DNA of 64,000 bases from Niabella soli DSM 19437 (GTDB lineage Bacteria; Bacteroidota; Bacteroidia; Chitinophagales; Chitinophagaceae). Each line of letters begins with the position of its first letter. The first letter of the stretch is position 1. The notes beneath the pieces are model-generated. The model made no database searches. It saw only the letters and a list, made by a program, of their open reading frames with translations, and was not told the origin of the DNA. A program made the position numbers and the translations under genes. This document shows, piece after piece, positions 44,161 through 54,525 of the stretch. The stretch spans positions 4,340,001 through 4,404,000 of the forward strand of contig NZ_CP007035.1 in assembly GCF_000243115.2 (NCBI RefSeq). Reading direction: 5' to 3'.

Positions 44161-45108
44161 TCAAATTAGTCTTCCGGCGCTTTCCTTCACATACCTCCCC
44201 CAGGTAAGGTTGTCGGTGCCCGGCTGGTTGGCCTGTGCCTTTTCTATTGCATAGTTAGCGGCCGTTTCCACTACCCATTCAAAATTTTCAGCGCCCACGC
44301 TTTTGATATCGGCATCCGGCGCCGGGTTACAAAAGTCAATGGCATAAGGCACGCCGTTCCTCAGCGCCAGTTCCACCGTATTAAAATCATATCCTAAATA
44401 ACTGTTGATCTTAAGAACGATCTCAGTCATTTCCTGTAATTTTTCCGGTGTCGGAGAGAAGTCGGCTACATAACGCAGGTGATGGGGGTTACGGGGTTCG
44501 TAAGGCATAATGCGCACATATTTTCCGCCGATGCAATAACAGCGATAATACTCTTCAAATACAATTTCTTCCTGCAGCAGCATTACCAGTTGGCCGGTTT
44601 CCCGGTGCTTTTCGAAAAATTCTTCTTTATCATTTAATCTGTACACATGCTTCCACCCGCCGCCTGCGAAGGGTTTCATATAAGCGGGAAATCCTACTTC
44701 ATTAAAGATCGCTTCCCAATCCAAAGGATAGGCCAGGTTGCTGAATGAGGAATCAGAAGTATCGTCGGGGTGCTCATTGGAAGGGATGATGGCGGTTTTC
44801 GGAACCGGAACGCCTATCTGTGTCATCAGGCAGTTGTTAAAATACTTATCGTCTGCGCTCCACCAAAAGGGGTTGTTGATCACCGCAGTACCCGTGAGTG
44901 CTGCATTCTTTAACCAGGTGCGGTAGAACGGAACATCCTGGCTGATGCGATCAATGATCACACTGTAACCCGATGGCTGGCCCTGCAATGCCTTATCGAT
45001 CCGAACGGGCTCGGCCATGATACCCTCTATATTTTTGCTGTTCACCCGTTGTACAAATGCTTCGGGAAATGAACGCTCTTTTCCAAAAAGAATTCCGATT
45101 TTTTTCAT
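44161..45108 (-). CDS. ATP-grasp family ligase-like protein
   Basis: A 315-residue protein with an ATP-grasp core: an N-terminal Rossmann-like domain (MKKIGILFGKERSFPEAFV), then DKYFNNCLMTQIGVPVPKT, the lysine strand FPAYMKPFAGGGWKHVY, LLQEEIVFEEYYRCYCIG, and the metal-binding end VELALRNGVPYAIDFCNPAPD. The fold resembles RimK and glutathione-synthase-like ligases that form amide bonds through acyl-phosphates. It precedes the GCS2-family gene on the same strand, so the two ligases could act in order, as gamma-glutamylcysteine ligase and glutathione synthetase do. Substrate unknown. Family call good. Confidence 0.78.
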   Translation of the reverse strand: MKKIGILFGKERSFPEAFVQRVNSKNIEGIMAEPVRIDKALQGQPSGYSVIIDRISQDVPFYRTWLKNAALTGTAVINNPFWWSADDKYFNNCLMTQIGVPVPKTAIIPSNEHPDDTSDSSFSNLAYPLDWEAIFNEVGFPAYMKPFAGGGWKHVYRLNDKEEFFEKHRETGQLVMLLQEEIVFEEYYRCYCIGGKYVRIMPYEPRNPHHLRYVADFSPTPEKLQEMTEIVLKINSYLGYDFNTVELALRNGVPYAIDFCNPAPDADIKSVGAENFEWVVETAANYAIEKAQANQPGTDNLTWGRYVKESAGRLI

Positions 45109-45354
45109 TTTTTATTTTTTTAATGGTCAGAGATGTTTTTAATGGAACAGAAAAGTCTCTGGCTCCTTTCGGTTATTTAATTTTTTAACAGGTGAAGATA
45201 AAAAGAGCAGTCGGTGAATGTCTTCATTAATGCCGCTTTCAAAGGCATCGTATTTATGACAACTATTCAATTGTCAATATAAGCCATTCCGTATTTATCC
45301 GCAAAAAAATATTATAGGCTCAGGAAATTCCAGATCCGGAAACCGGTATTTTAT

Positions 45355-45362
45355 TATTTTTG
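45355..45362 (+). promoter_or_regulatory. -7 promoter element directly before the esterase gene
   Basis: TATTTTTG fits TAnnTTTG and ends 5 bases before the ATG at 45368, again implying a leaderless or nearly leaderless transcript. The 259-base gap to the divergent ATP-grasp gene shows nothing else clear. Confidence 0.35.
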
Positions 45363-45367
45363 AGCGG

Positions 45368-46189
45368 ATGAGTATCGTTAATGAATTGGACTATCGGGTA
45401 GAAGGGGCATTGTTTACCTCCACCTGTCTGAAAAGGGATGTTATCCTGGATTTTTACCTGCCCACAGGCGTGGAAGATTTGTCGGAGCTCAGTCTTTTAC
45501 TGATCAACGATGGACAGGACCTTCAAGCGATGGATTTTAAAACGATTCTTTCTGATCGCTATTCCGGCGGAGCGATTGGCCCCGTGCTTTGCGCCGGTAT
45601 TACAGCAGGCGCTGATCGCAAACGGGAATATGGCGTTGCCGCCACCACTGATTATTTGGGGCGGGGCGACCGGGCAGGTAGCTATACAACTTTTATTATT
45701 AATGAACTGCTGCCGTTTATTGCTGAAAAATACAATGTAAAAACATTCAGGGATAAGGCCTTCGCCGGTTTTTCGCTCGGCGGCCTTAGCGCCCTGGATA
45801 TTGTATGGAATCATCCGGAGGTATTCTCAAAAGCGGCCGTTTTTTCGGGATCATTATGGTGGCGGAGCATCGATCAGGACGATCCGGCCTATGACGATGA
45901 CAAGGACCGCATTATGCAACAACAGATCCGCAACGGTGCCTATGCGCCGGGGTTGAAATTTTTCTTACAATGCGGCTTATTGGATGAAGCTCAGGATCGC
46001 AACAATAATGGTATTATCGACGCCGTGGACGATACCCGTGATACTGTAGCAGAACTTATGAAAAAAGGGTACCAGCCTGAAGATCTTTTTTATCTGGAAC
46101 TGGACGAGGGTAAGCATGACGTGGCTACCTGGGGCAAGGCGATGCCGGTTTTCTTGGAATGGAGCTGGCCGGGAGGAAATCAAAAATAA
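45368..46189 (+). CDS. Alpha/beta-hydrolase-fold putative esterase (esterase D type)
   Basis: A 273-residue cytoplasmic alpha/beta hydrolase of the putative-esterase (PF00756) type; no signal peptide. The nucleophile elbow is GFSLGG with S136, the catalytic His is probably H250 in EGKHDVATW, and the acid lies between them, likely in the Asp-rich stretch near residue 220. Members hydrolyse formylglutathione, siderophore esters or acyl thioesters. It is divergent from the ATP-grasp/GCS2 pair; a link to their product is possible. Family call is firm; substrate unknown. Confidence 0.85.
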   Translation: MSIVNELDYRVEGALFTSTCLKRDVILDFYLPTGVEDLSELSLLLINDGQDLQAMDFKTILSDRYSGGAIGPVLCAGITAGADRKREYGVAATTDYLGRGDRAGSYTTFIINELLPFIAEKYNVKTFRDKAFAGFSLGGLSALDIVWNHPEVFSKAAVFSGSLWWRSIDQDDPAYDDDKDRIMQQQIRNGAYAPGLKFFLQCGLLDEAQDRNNNGIIDAVDDTRDTVAELMKKGYQPEDLFYLELDEGKHDVATWGKAMPVFLEWSWPGGNQK

Positions 46190-46484
46190 TAAATAAAGAA
46201 TATAAAATGTAGAAGTGGCTTCCAGGATTATGATTCCGTTCAATTCACTGATATATCGTTTTCGCAACAGACCCTGGTTTTAGAATGGCATTAAATTCCG
46301 ATGGTTTTACATTTAAAATTCTGAATTTAATATTTTCAATTGCGAACCACTCTATAGCGGCGCAAGCTTTGTAGAAAAATGTTTCACAAATGATTTGGCG
46401 TGCCGTAGGTGCGCCACGGCAATGCGAAATAATTAATGTTTACATTCGTAATTCAAAATTCGATATTTTATATTTTGCATTCCA
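46190..46484. repeat. AT-rich intergenic word-repeat block before the YyaL-type gene
   Basis: Gene-free 295 bases with words AATAAATAAAGAATATAAAA at the start, TACATTTAAAATTCTGAATTT in the middle, and GTAATTCAAAATTCG followed by TATTTTATATTTTGCATTCC up to the next ATG. The first and last words are loose reverse complements. The promoter of the next gene must lie here; TATATTTTGC near 46469 is one base from the -7 consensus. Confidence 0.45.
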
Positions 46485-48548
46485 ATGTCTAATCATCTTA
46501 TACACGAAACAAGCCCGTATTTATTGCAGCACGCGCATAACCCGGTGGATTGGTATCCCTGGGGAGAGAAAGCCTTGCAAAAAGCAATTAATGAGGATAA
46601 GCCCATCCTGGTAAGCATCGGCTATGCAGCGTGTCACTGGTGCCATGTAATGGAACGGGAAAGTTTTGAAGATGCAGCAACGGCGGCCCTGATGAACGAA
46701 CATTTTATCAATATAAAGGTAGACCGGGAAGAACGCCCGGATATCGATCATATTTATATGGATGCGGTGCAGACCATGACAGGAAGTGGTGGCTGGCCGC
46801 TGAATGTTTTTCTTACGCCGGATAAAAAGCCTTTTTATGGCGGTACCTATTACCCGCCCGTATCCTATGCCAATCGCCCCTCCTGGAAAGACGTGTTAAC
46901 GGCAGTGTCGGATGCTTTTCAAAATAAAAGAACGGCGATTCAGCAACAAGCCGAAGGACTAACACAACAACTGGTGGATGCCAATTCGTTTGGGATCGGT
47001 GACGGATCAGGGGCGGATTTTCTGCGGGATGAGGTGGATGCAGCCTGCTCAGCTATTTTAAAGCAGGCCGATACTAGTTGGGGCGGTTTTGGCCGGGCGC
47101 CTAAATTTCCGCAAACCCAAACGATCCGGTTTCTTTTGAGGTATCATTATGCTGAAAAGGATCGTCCTGATAGCTTTGCCGATAACGCCCTGCAGCAGGC
47201 ATTGCTGAGTCTGGATAAAATGATGGAAGGAGGGATTTATGACCAGGTGGGCGGGGGCTTTGCGCGTTATGCAACGGATACTGAATGGCTGGCGCCCCAT
47301 TTTGAAAAAATGCTTTATGATAATGCATTGCTGGTCGTTACTTTAAGTGAGGCCTACCAGGTTACCCGGGATGAACGGTATCGCGGCTGCATTGAGCAAA
47401 CAATCGCATTTATTGAACGGGAGTTAACGGATGCCAGCGGTGGATTTTACGCAGCCCTGGATGCAGATAGCGAGGGAGAAGAAGGTAAGTTTTATGTATG
47501 GAGTAAAAAAGAAATAGAGGAACTGCTACGGGAAGATGCCGACCTGTTTTGCCGTTATTATGATATAACCGAAAGCGGGAACTGGGAGGGGAAGAATATC
47601 CTGAGAATCCTGACTCCGTTGAAAGAATTTGCTGCAACGAACGAGATCAATGAAACCCTACTGGAGGCGCTGTTGGAAAAAGGGCGGCTGCAATTGCTTG
47701 TTGCCAGGGCACACCGGATCCGCCCGGCATTAGATGATAAAATAATTTTGGGGTGGAACGCGCTCATGAACACTGCGTACAGCAAGGCTTTTGAAGCCAC
47801 CGGCAATGAGGCTTATTTGCAGCGGGCTACGGATAATATGCGGTTTCTGCTGAATGCTTTTGAAAATACAGACGGCAGTTTTGCTCATGTGTGGAAAGCG
47901 GGCGTTGCAAAGTACCCGGCATTTTTAGATGACTACGCCTATCTTATAGAGGCCCTCCTGCAGTTGGCGCGCGTAACGGCCGATTACTCTTATCTGGAAA
48001 AGGCGCGGGCGTTGTGCCAGGGAATACAGGAACATTTTGCTGAATCCGAAACGGGCTACTTCTTTTACACGCCCCAAAACCAGGGGGATGTTATTCTTAG
48101 GAAAAAAGAAGTGTATGATGGCGCCACGCCATCAGGTAATGCAGTGATGGCGGCTAATTTGTTGCACCTATCGGTATGTTTTGATTTGCCGGAATGGCGT
48201 GTGCAAGCGGAGCAAATGATTGTGCAACTGGCAAATGCGATCATAAAATATCCAACCTCTTTTGGCGCCTGGATGCTGGCTTTTTATAGGGTGCAGCAGG
48301 GGAGCAAAGAGATAGCATTGATAGGTGATTATAAAAGCAGTTTGCAGGAATTACTGCACCATTTTTTACCCGGTGCAATTATTATGGCGGGGCCGAACGC
48401 CGATGCACACTATCCTTTATTGGCTGATAAGCGGGCCGGAAACCCTTTGCTGATCTATCTTTGCGAGCACTATGCCTGCCGGCAACCGGTGGATAACCTT
48501 ACCGAATTGTTTAACCTGTTAAAAATGCATGATAATGGAAGGGTATAA
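46485..48548 (+). CDS. Thioredoxin-domain protein of the YyaL / DUF255 family
   Basis: A 687-residue protein. The N-terminal thioredoxin-like domain (residues 1-160) opens with [21 protein letters not shown] and contains the CxxC site C50-H-W-C53 in AACHWCHVM. An (alpha/alpha)6-barrel of the glycosidase or epimerase type follows, with [22 protein letters not shown] and [11 protein letters not shown]. The family (human SPATA20) has no firmly assigned reaction. The last codons overlap the start of the DUF1543 gene by 14 bases. Family call is firm. Confidence 0.92.
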   Translation: MSNHLIHETSPYLLQHAHNPVDWYPWGEKALQKAINEDKPILVSIGYAACHWCHVMERESFEDAATAALMNEHFINIKVDREERPDIDHIYMDAVQTMTGSGGWPLNVFLTPDKKPFYGGTYYPPVSYANRPSWKDVLTAVSDAFQNKRTAIQQQAEGLTQQLVDANSFGIGDGSGADFLRDEVDAACSAILKQADTSWGGFGRAPKFPQTQTIRFLLRYHYAEKDRPDSFADNALQQALLSLDKMMEGGIYDQVGGGFARYATDTEWLAPHFEKMLYDNALLVVTLSEAYQVTRDERYRGCIEQTIAFIERELTDASGGFYAALDADSEGEEGKFYVWSKKEIEELLREDADLFCRYYDITESGNWEGKNILRILTPLKEFAATNEINETLLEALLEKGRLQLLVARAHRIRPALDDKIILGWNALMNTAYSKAFEATGNEAYLQRATDNMRFLLNAFENTDGSFAHVWKAGVAKYPAFLDDYAYLIEALLQLARVTADYSYLEKARALCQGIQEHFAESETGYFFYTPQNQGDVILRKKEVYDGATPSGNAVMAANLLHLSVCFDLPEWRVQAEQMIVQLANAIIKYPTSFGAWMLAFYRVQQGSKEIALIGDYKSSLQELLHHFLPGAIIMAGPNADAHYPLLADKRAGNPLLIYLCEHYACRQPVDNLTELFNLLKMHDNGRV

Positions 48549-49101
48549 ACTATTTTACCTGTTGCTGGGGTGCACTCCTCCCGGGAGACATACAGAACAG
48601 CATGATGTGTTTTTTTGTATTGGCAAAAGCCTGGCCGAACTTGTTCCACACATCCATGCGTTCTGGCCGGAAGCGGAAGGCAAGATTCACATCGATGCCT
48701 GGCGGGAAGTAAATACCGTAAAGGGTTATAAAATAAGTGTAACAGCACGTGGAACGCAGGCGCCAAAATCAGCGCAATTGTTTTTTATAAACCTGGGAGG
48801 CTACCAACCGGGAGTATTTGAAGAATACCATTATAAATTACTGGCGGTGGCAAAGAACCTCGGCGAGGCCGTACAACAGGCAAAACAAACTTCTTTTTAC
48901 AAGGAATACAACGCCGCAGCGCAGGCAGCAAGTCATGTTGATAATAAATACGGCGTGGATGTAGATGAAGTGTTTACGGTTGAAGACATCCTGCCTGCCG
49001 CGCAAAAAAAGCAATTTGCCCTAACCCTGCAGCAGGAAGAACAGCTAACAGAAGATACCTTGCGTATCGGCTATTTAAAATTGTCGAAACTGGAAGTTTG
49101 A
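48535..49101 (+). CDS. DUF1543 family protein
   Basis: A 188-residue soluble protein; the ATG at 48535 ([25 protein letters not shown]) fits the family better than one two codons earlier. DUF1543 features are [18 protein letters not shown], a repeated half-domain with IDAWREV and KGYKISV, and [20 protein letters not shown]. The function is unknown. The start overlaps the end of the YyaL-type gene, so the two are co-translated. Family call good. Confidence 0.8.
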   Translation: MEGYKLFYLLLGCTPPGRHTEQHDVFFCIGKSLAELVPHIHAFWPEAEGKIHIDAWREVNTVKGYKISVTARGTQAPKSAQLFFINLGGYQPGVFEEYHYKLLAVAKNLGEAVQQAKQTSFYKEYNAAAQAASHVDNKYGVDVDEVFTVEDILPAAQKKQFALTLQQEEQLTEDTLRIGYLKLSKLEV

Positions 49102-49134
49102 TCCTTTTTTAGGATGAACGCCTAAATCCAAAAG

Positions 49135-49345
49135 CGGCCATCCCGATAGCTATCGGGACACGAATGAATAAGCTAATGGAGGTGTTTTCAAAGAAAACAG
49201 ACACGAATATTACGCGCCTTTGACGCACTTTGTGGCCCGCAGATTACGCATCCCGATGGCTATCGGGAGCGCCGATGGCGCGGCGCGGATTACACTTCAT
49301 TTTTCTGCGAAAGTTTGCTCCCGATAGCCATCGGGATGCGGGAGA
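49135..49345. repeat. Cluster of TCCCGATAGCTATCGGGA palindromes with a perfect 24-bp inverted repeat
   Basis: Three copies of the word occur: 49141-49158 (self-complementary over all 18 bases), 49251-49268 and 49319-49336. Positions 49247-49270 and 49317-49340 are perfect reverse complements over 24 bp with a 46-base spacer that contains its own CGCCGATGGCGCGGCGCGG stem. This is a REP-like element after the DUF1543 gene; the same CCCGAT..ATCGGG core ends the element at 26111-26682. Confidence 0.7.
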
Positions 49346-49665
49346 CTTTTTTGGCCACTGATCTGTAGGAATCATTTTCGTTGTATCCTTAAATCATGCT
49401 GCAACCCTCCGCCTCTGGAGGATTCGTGGCATTCGACAATAGCATTACAGACATTAAATTGGCATACGATACCAGCCATTTTGTTCGTCCACCCCGGATC
49501 CTTTTTTCAAGGTTTGAGCTGCTGACCGGTCAGGAGGCCGGTCCCTGTTGCTTTTGCTGAATTTATCCACAACTGTGCATATTTAGCACTGGGAAACATG
49601 GCTTTGCTAAGGTAAATTCGTTAACCACACATGGTTTCTAAACTTAACCAACCAAACGTAAAAAT
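49346..49665. other. Upstream region of the ribonucleotide reductase gene, no gene seen
   Basis: Positions 49524-49543 form a perfect 6-bp stem (GACCGG/CCGGTC) with loop TCAGGAGG. It looks superficially like the cobalamin-riboswitch B12 box, but the other conserved parts of that riboswitch are missing. CTCCGCCTCTGGAG near 49409 is a second small hairpin. No -7 consensus close to the start was identified. Confidence 0.4.
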
Positions 49666-52600
49666 ATGGCGCCATCTAAAAAACAAAACCACAAAGGCCT
49701 GAGCTTTACCAGGAAGTATACTCAGGAAGGAATGAGTCCCTACGATCAGTTTAAATATGATTTTCGTACTTCTGTGATCAAGAACCCCAGCGGCGAGGTG
49801 GTCTTCCAGATGGATGATGTGGAGGTTCCTCAGCAGTGGAGCCAGATCGCAACAGATATATTGGCGCAGAAATATTTTCGCCGGGCAGGCGTGCCGCAAG
49901 CCGATGGCACAACCGGCAGGGAAAAAAGCATTAAACAGGTAGCGCACCGCCTGGCCCATTGCTGGCGCATGTGGGGTGAGCGGTATGATTATTTTGCATC
50001 TGCCGGAGATGCACAGGTTTTTTACGACGAGCTGGTGTATTCTATCTTGAATCAATCCTGCGCGCCCAACAGCCCGCAATGGTTTAATACCGGTTTGCAT
50101 GAAGTATATGGAATAAGTGGCAAGCCCCAGGGGCATTATTTTGTGGATCAGCGGGACGGGCAGTTAAAAAAGTCAACATCGGCTTACGAGCGGCCGCAGC
50201 CGCATGCCTGTTTTATTTTAAGTGTAGAGGACGACCTGGTGAATGATGGCGGTATTATGGATCTGTGGGTGCGGGAAGCACGCATTTTTAAATATGGCAG
50301 CGGTGTGGGCACCAATTATAGCAGCATCCGCGGTGAGGGCGAAAAGCTCAGTGGGGGTGGCACTTCCAGCGGGCTGATGAGCTTTCTTAAAATAGGCGAT
50401 CGTGCCGCAGGGGCCATTAAGAGCGGCGGCACTACCCGCCGTGCAGCCAAAATGGTTTGCCTGGACCTGGATCACCCGGAAATTGTGGATTTTGTAAACT
50501 GGAAAGTGGAAGAAGAAAAAAAGGTAGCGGCTCTGATTGCTGCCGGTTATTCTAACGATTATGAAGGCGAAGCTTATCGCACGGTAAGCGGGCAAAACAG
50601 CAATAATTCGGTTCGCATTCCTAATGCATTTTTTAAGGCATTAGCGGAAGAGGGCGACTGGGAATTAAAAGCCCGGAGCACCGGGAAAACGATGCGCACG
50701 GTTAAAGCTAAAGACCTGTGGGATCAGATCAATTATGCCGCCTGGCGTTGTGCGGATCCGGGTACCCAGTTCGATACAACCATCAACGAATGGCATACCT
50801 GCCCGGAAGGCGGCCCCATCCGCGCCAGCAACCCCTGCAGTGAGTATATGTTCCTGGATAATACGGCTTGTAACCTGGCCAGTGTAAACCTGCGCAAATT
50901 CTTTAATGAAACGGATAATCTTTTTGATGTATCGGGTTTTGAATACACCTGCCGTCTTTGGACGGTGGTGCTGGAGATCTCTGTATTGATGGCACAATTT
51001 CCCTCAAAAGAAGTAGCGCAACTGAGTTATGATTACCGCACGCTGGGATTAGGGTATGCCAATATCGGCTCGATGCTGATGGTAAATGGTATTCCTTATG
51101 ACAGTGATGCAGCGCGCGGGATTGCCGGAGCCATTACGGCTATTATGACCGGTGTTGCGTATGCTACCTCTGCGGAGATGGCAGCTAACCTCGGCGCCTT
51201 TCCAAAATACGAAGAAAATAAAACGCACATGTTGCGGGTAATGCGCAACCACCGGGCTGCGGCTTATGATGCTGGTGAAGCTTATGAAGGCATCCAGATC
51301 AACCCCCAGGGAATTAATGCCACCTATTGCCCGGATTATTTATTAACCGCCGCAACCAAAGCCTGGGATAATGCGGTACAGTGGGGCGAGCAACATGGGT
51401 ACCGCAATGCGCAAACCACTGTTATTGCGCCCACGGGAACCATTGGCCTGGTAATGGATTGTGATACCACAGGGGTAGAACCTGATTTTGCATTGGTGAA
51501 GTTTAAAAAACTAAGCGGTGGTGGGTACTTTAAAATTATTAACCAAAGTGTGCCGCAGGCCTTGCGCAGATTGGGCTATAATGAGAGCGAATCCGAAGCC
51601 ATTGTCAACTATGCAAAAGGCCATGCTACCTTAAATGAGGCTCCCTATATCAATAGGGATACACTCATCGCCAAGGGCTTTACCGCAGCAGAAGTGGATA
51701 AACTGAACGCCGCCATGGCAACAGCCTTTGAAATTTCTTTTGCTTTTAATGTGTTTACGCTTGGGGAAGCCTGCTTGCAGCGCCTGGGATTCAGCCCCGA
51801 TCAATACAATGATTTTAGTTGGAATATGCTGAACGCCCTGGGTTTTTCAGATAAAGAAATTGAAGCCGCTAATATCTATGTGTGCGGTACCATGACGATT
51901 GAGGGCGCGCCTTATCTGAAAGAGTCCGACTATCCTGTTTTTGATTGTGCCAATAAATGCGGGCAAACCGGCCAACGCTATATTCATGCGCACGGTCATA
52001 TCCGGATGATGGCGGCTGCACAACCCTTCCTGAGCGGGGCGATCAGTAAAACCATCAACCTGCCTAATGAAGCAACGGTGGAAGAAATCGCAGATTCTTA
52101 TAAATTGAGTTGGGAGCTGGGGCTGAAAGCCTGTGCGTTGTACAGGGATGGCTCTAAACTAAGCCAGCCTTTGAGCAATAAAGCCGACACCAAAAAACAG
52201 AAGGAAGCCACGGAAGAAGTTATAGCCGAATCGCCCATTGTTGATTTGGGAAAACTGACGATTGATGAATTACTGGAGGAAGTGAACCACCGGGTGCAGA
52301 ACAGCAAAGACACTTCTTTAAAACGCCAACTGGCAATGATCGTTGAGCGGCGCTCGCTTCCGGCTAAACGCAGGGGCTATACCCAGAAAGCAAAGATCAA
52401 CGGCCAAACCCTGTTCCTGCGTACCGGGGAATATAGTGATGGTACTTTAGGCGAGATCTTTATTGACATGGCAAAGGAAGGCGCTACCATGCGGAGCATG
52501 CTCAACTGTTTTGCAATCGCGGTTTCTATAGGTTTGCAATACGGCGTTCCCCTGGAAGAATTTGTAGAAAAATTTGTATTTACCCGGTTTGAACCTGCGG

Positions 52601-53010
52601 GAATGGTGCAGCACCCCAATATAAAATCGACCACATCCATTATTGATTTTATGTTCCGTGCGTTGGCTTATGAATATCTGGGCCGTGCAGACCTGGTGCA
52701 TGTGTTGGATAAACCAAACGAGACTGTCTTGGAGGATGAGGTGGATAATGATGAAGCGTGGAGTGAGCGTACGCCAACAATTGGCGAAAGGGTGCCGGAG
52801 TTAAGTGAAGTAAGAGTGGTGGGACGCGTGGCACCCAAACCCGAAGTGGTAGCACACACGCATGTGCATAACGGCCTGGACGCCGTTAACAAGGCAGCAG
52901 CTTCCATGCAATCGGATGCGCCGGCCTGCAATGTTTGCGGACATATTACGGTAAGAAGCGGTACCTGTTATAAATGTATGAACTGCGGCAATAGTTTGGG
53001 TTGCAGTTAA
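49666..53010 (+). CDS. nrdJ: Adenosylcobalamin-dependent (class II) ribonucleotide reductase
   Basis: Reduces ribonucleotides to deoxyribonucleotides using a thiyl radical generated from adenosylcobalamin; it works with or without oxygen. The 1114-residue protein has the redox pair C132 ([13 protein letters not shown]) and C402, and the radical Cys391 in NPCSE with N389 and E393, spaced like characterised NrdJ. Other hallmarks are [13 protein letters not shown] and [21 protein letters not shown]. Residues about 900-1020 are an extra C-terminal domain, and the end is a zinc-ribbon-like CNVCGH then CYKCMNCG. A terminator follows. No B12 riboswitch was confirmed upstream. Family call is firm. 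Confidence 0.95.
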   Translation: MAPSKKQNHKGLSFTRKYTQEGMSPYDQFKYDFRTSVIKNPSGEVVFQMDDVEVPQQWSQIATDILAQKYFRRAGVPQADGTTGREKSIKQVAHRLAHCWRMWGERYDYFASAGDAQVFYDELVYSILNQSCAPNSPQWFNTGLHEVYGISGKPQGHYFVDQRDGQLKKSTSAYERPQPHACFILSVEDDLVNDGGIMDLWVREARIFKYGSGVGTNYSSIRGEGEKLSGGGTSSGLMSFLKIGDRAAGAIKSGGTTRRAAKMVCLDLDHPEIVDFVNWKVEEEKKVAALIAAGYSNDYEGEAYRTVSGQNSNNSVRIPNAFFKALAEEGDWELKARSTGKTMRTVKAKDLWDQINYAAWRCADPGTQFDTTINEWHTCPEGGPIRASNPCSEYMFLDNTACNLASVNLRKFFNETDNLFDVSGFEYTCRLWTVVLEISVLMAQFPSKEVAQLSYDYRTLGLGYANIGSMLMVNGIPYDSDAARGIAGAITAIMTGVAYATSAEMAANLGAFPKYEENKTHMLRVMRNHRAAAYDAGEAYEGIQINPQGINATYCPDYLLTAATKAWDNAVQWGEQHGYRNAQTTVIAPTGTIGLVMDCDTTGVEPDFALVKFKKLSGGGYFKIINQSVPQALRRLGYNESESEAIVNYAKGHATLNEAPYINRDTLIAKGFTAAEVDKLNAAMATAFEISFAFNVFTLGEACLQRLGFSPDQYNDFSWNMLNALGFSDKEIEAANIYVCGTMTIEGAPYLKESDYPVFDCANKCGQTGQRYIHAHGHIRMMAAAQPFLSGAISKTINLPNEATVEEIADSYKLSWELGLKACALYRDGSKLSQPLSNKADTKKQKEATEEVIAESPIVDLGKLTIDELLEEVNHRVQNSKDTSLKRQLAMIVERRSLPAKRRGYTQKAKINGQTLFLRTGEYSDGTLGEIFIDMAKEGATMRSMLNCFAIAVSIGLQYGVPLEEFVEKFVFTRFEPAGMVQHPNIKSTTSIIDFMFRALAYEYLGRADLVHVLDKPNETVLEDEVDNDEAWSERTPTIGERVPELSEVRVVGRVAPKPEVVAHTHVHNGLDAVNKAAASMQSDAPACNVCGHITVRSGTCYKCMNCGNSLGCS

Positions 53011-53030
53011 CGGGAGGTACTAAAAAAACA

Positions 53031-53070
53031 AAAGCCCTGCACTATTTAAAAATCAGTGCAGGGCTTTTTT
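53031..53070 (+). terminator. Terminator after the ribonucleotide reductase gene
   Basis: AAAGCCCTGCACT and AGTGCAGGGCTTT pair perfectly over 13 bp around an AT-rich loop and are followed by TTT. It begins 21 bases after the stop. Confidence 0.92.
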
Positions 53071-53234
53071 ATTGGCGGCCTACGGGTTTTCCTTCAGTGC
53101 TTCTGTGTTTCATAATGAACCGGTATCAAAATTATCCTAATGGACTTATGGATTCTCCTTCATTGTGATCAAAGCAGGCGGGGTGCTCGTTAGCTAAGAG
53201 CAATAGCAGGCCTGGGGTTGCTTTCGAAATGGGT

Positions 53235-53435
53235 CGTGCCGATGGCACTCAATCCCCTATATTTGGCTCATTACTTCGGAATAAATTCCGAAGTTACCTG
53301 AAGAATGCAAGCCTCTGGCTTTCTGTCACATTGAGCATATGATTAAACTAGTTGAAACCTCCAGTCAGTGAACGTTGAAGAGGCGCAGCCACGGTTTAAT
53401 GGGTTAACAAGGAACTTTAGTTTCTTGTTAAAAAC
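53235..53435. repeat. Set of small hairpins in the gap after nrdJ
   Basis: Gene-free 510-base stretch (53071-53583) with three hairpins. These are GTGCCGATGGCAC near 53236; ACTTCGGAATAAATTCCGAAGT at 53273-53294 (10-bp perfect arms); and TTAACAAG paired with CTTGTTAA around 53405-53432. These look like REP-type elements between convergent genes. No ORF looks real. Confidence 0.5.
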
Positions 53436-53583
53436 GCGCAACTAAAAGTAGAGAGCCATCGGCCCGGCCTATAAGTTGATCCTGCAGCGATACCCCATTA
53501 GTCAATCAGCATCACAAGTATTTTAATAAAATTGATACCGGTTTATTATCAGTGGCAAAAAAATACGACGGCGTAAAAATCGC

Positions 53584-54525
53584 CTACCGGATCTCTATAT
53601 TACTATAACTGCTTTTTATTGAAAAGCTGGACGCGCCGTTTCCGATAGTGGAGGTAAAGGACCGGGTAAAAGTAGGGCCGTACCGCGTCTCTTTTGTGAT
53701 GTCCTGGATGTTGATGGAAGAGCGGTTCTTCAGATCAGAAAAACTATTACGGATGCTCAAAGTAGTATTTAAGTTCGACGGAATATTCAGGATCATATTG
53801 GTATAGGAAGTATTGAGCTGCACATCCCGGGTATTCCGGTCGAACCCGATCTCCGAGTTCTTGCAAAATTTAAGTGTTGCCTTTACATCTCCCGACAGGG
53901 CGTCTATTTTAACGGTTGAAAACTCTACGGTAAGATCCGGGTCGATAATTTTTTTGGATAGCAACTTCCCGAACTTAACGGTAATGCCCTTGTTTTTTGA
54001 AATAATGCCGGTTGTCAGATCGCCGAAAGATTCATCAATATGTAAGTCGCCCCGCCAGTCCGGTACCAATACGGGGCCAAACTTGTTGGTGATTTTTAAT
54101 GAGGTTGTTTCCGGAAGGTACACCTCGTAATTGATCTCCATAGAAGAAGAGCTGTTCCGGTATTCTTTTTTATTACCGGAACTGGTATAATTGTTATTAT
54201 TATTTGAATTTATTTTGGTTTCGAAACTGATGGTAGCGCCGTCATTCGAAAGAATACGGATCCCATCTAAAATGTCCTGTGTTTTTGCTTCCTGGTTCGA
54301 TTTTGCAGTGATGGTCACATCTACCTTAACCTCGCCCCGGCGCCAGGTATGAATAACAATTCTTCCAAAGCTGTTTTTTAAGGAGACTTCTTTATTGCCT
54401 GCCAGCGAATAGGTTTGCGTAAAGGTCTTCTTCTTTTCAAATTCAAAATCATCTGCTGCAACTGCCTGCCGGGTGATAAAGATCAGCAGTAACAGTACGC
54501 TAAATATTTTTAAACTGCGCTTCAT
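53584..54525 (-). CDS. Exported beta-helix-like protein (DUF4097-like) of the sigma operon
   Basis: A 313-residue exported protein with signal ending TRQAVAADD. The mature part consists of repeating short beta strands with alternating hydrophobic residues (LKNSFGRIVIHTW, ITNKFGPVLVPDW, DESFGDLTTGIISK, SSYSNIEIR at the end), like the DUF4097 or putative auto-transporter-adhesin beta helices. Its start lies inside the end of the anti-sigma gene (26-base overlap), so it is the third gene of a sigma, anti-sigma, surface-protein operon. The role is probably envelope sensing or structure. Family call moderate. Confidence 0.65.
   Translation of the reverse strand: MKRSLKIFSVLLLLIFITRQAVAADDFEFEKKKTFTQTYSLAGNKEVSLKNSFGRIVIHTWRRGEVKVDVTITAKSNQEAKTQDILDGIRILSNDGATISFETKINSNNNNNYTSSGNKKEYRNSSSSMEINYEVYLPETTSLKITNKFGPVLVPDWRGDLHIDESFGDLTTGIISKNKGITVKFGKLLSKKIIDPDLTVEFSTVKIDALSGDVKATLKFCKNSEIGFDRNTRDVQLNTSYTNMILNIPSNLNTTLSIRNSFSDLKNRSSINIQDITKETRYGPTFTRSFTSTIGNGASSFSIKSSYSNIEIR

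Noticed and set aside
49524-49543. Cobalamin riboswitch before the B12-dependent ribonucleotide reductase, suggested by GGTCAGGAGGCCGGTC
   Set aside because: The stretch resembles the B12 box, but no other conserved riboswitch core (such as GGTGAAAnTCC or the CTGTAA segment) could be found within 250 bases upstream. The similarity may come only from the local GACCGG/CCGGTC hairpin.
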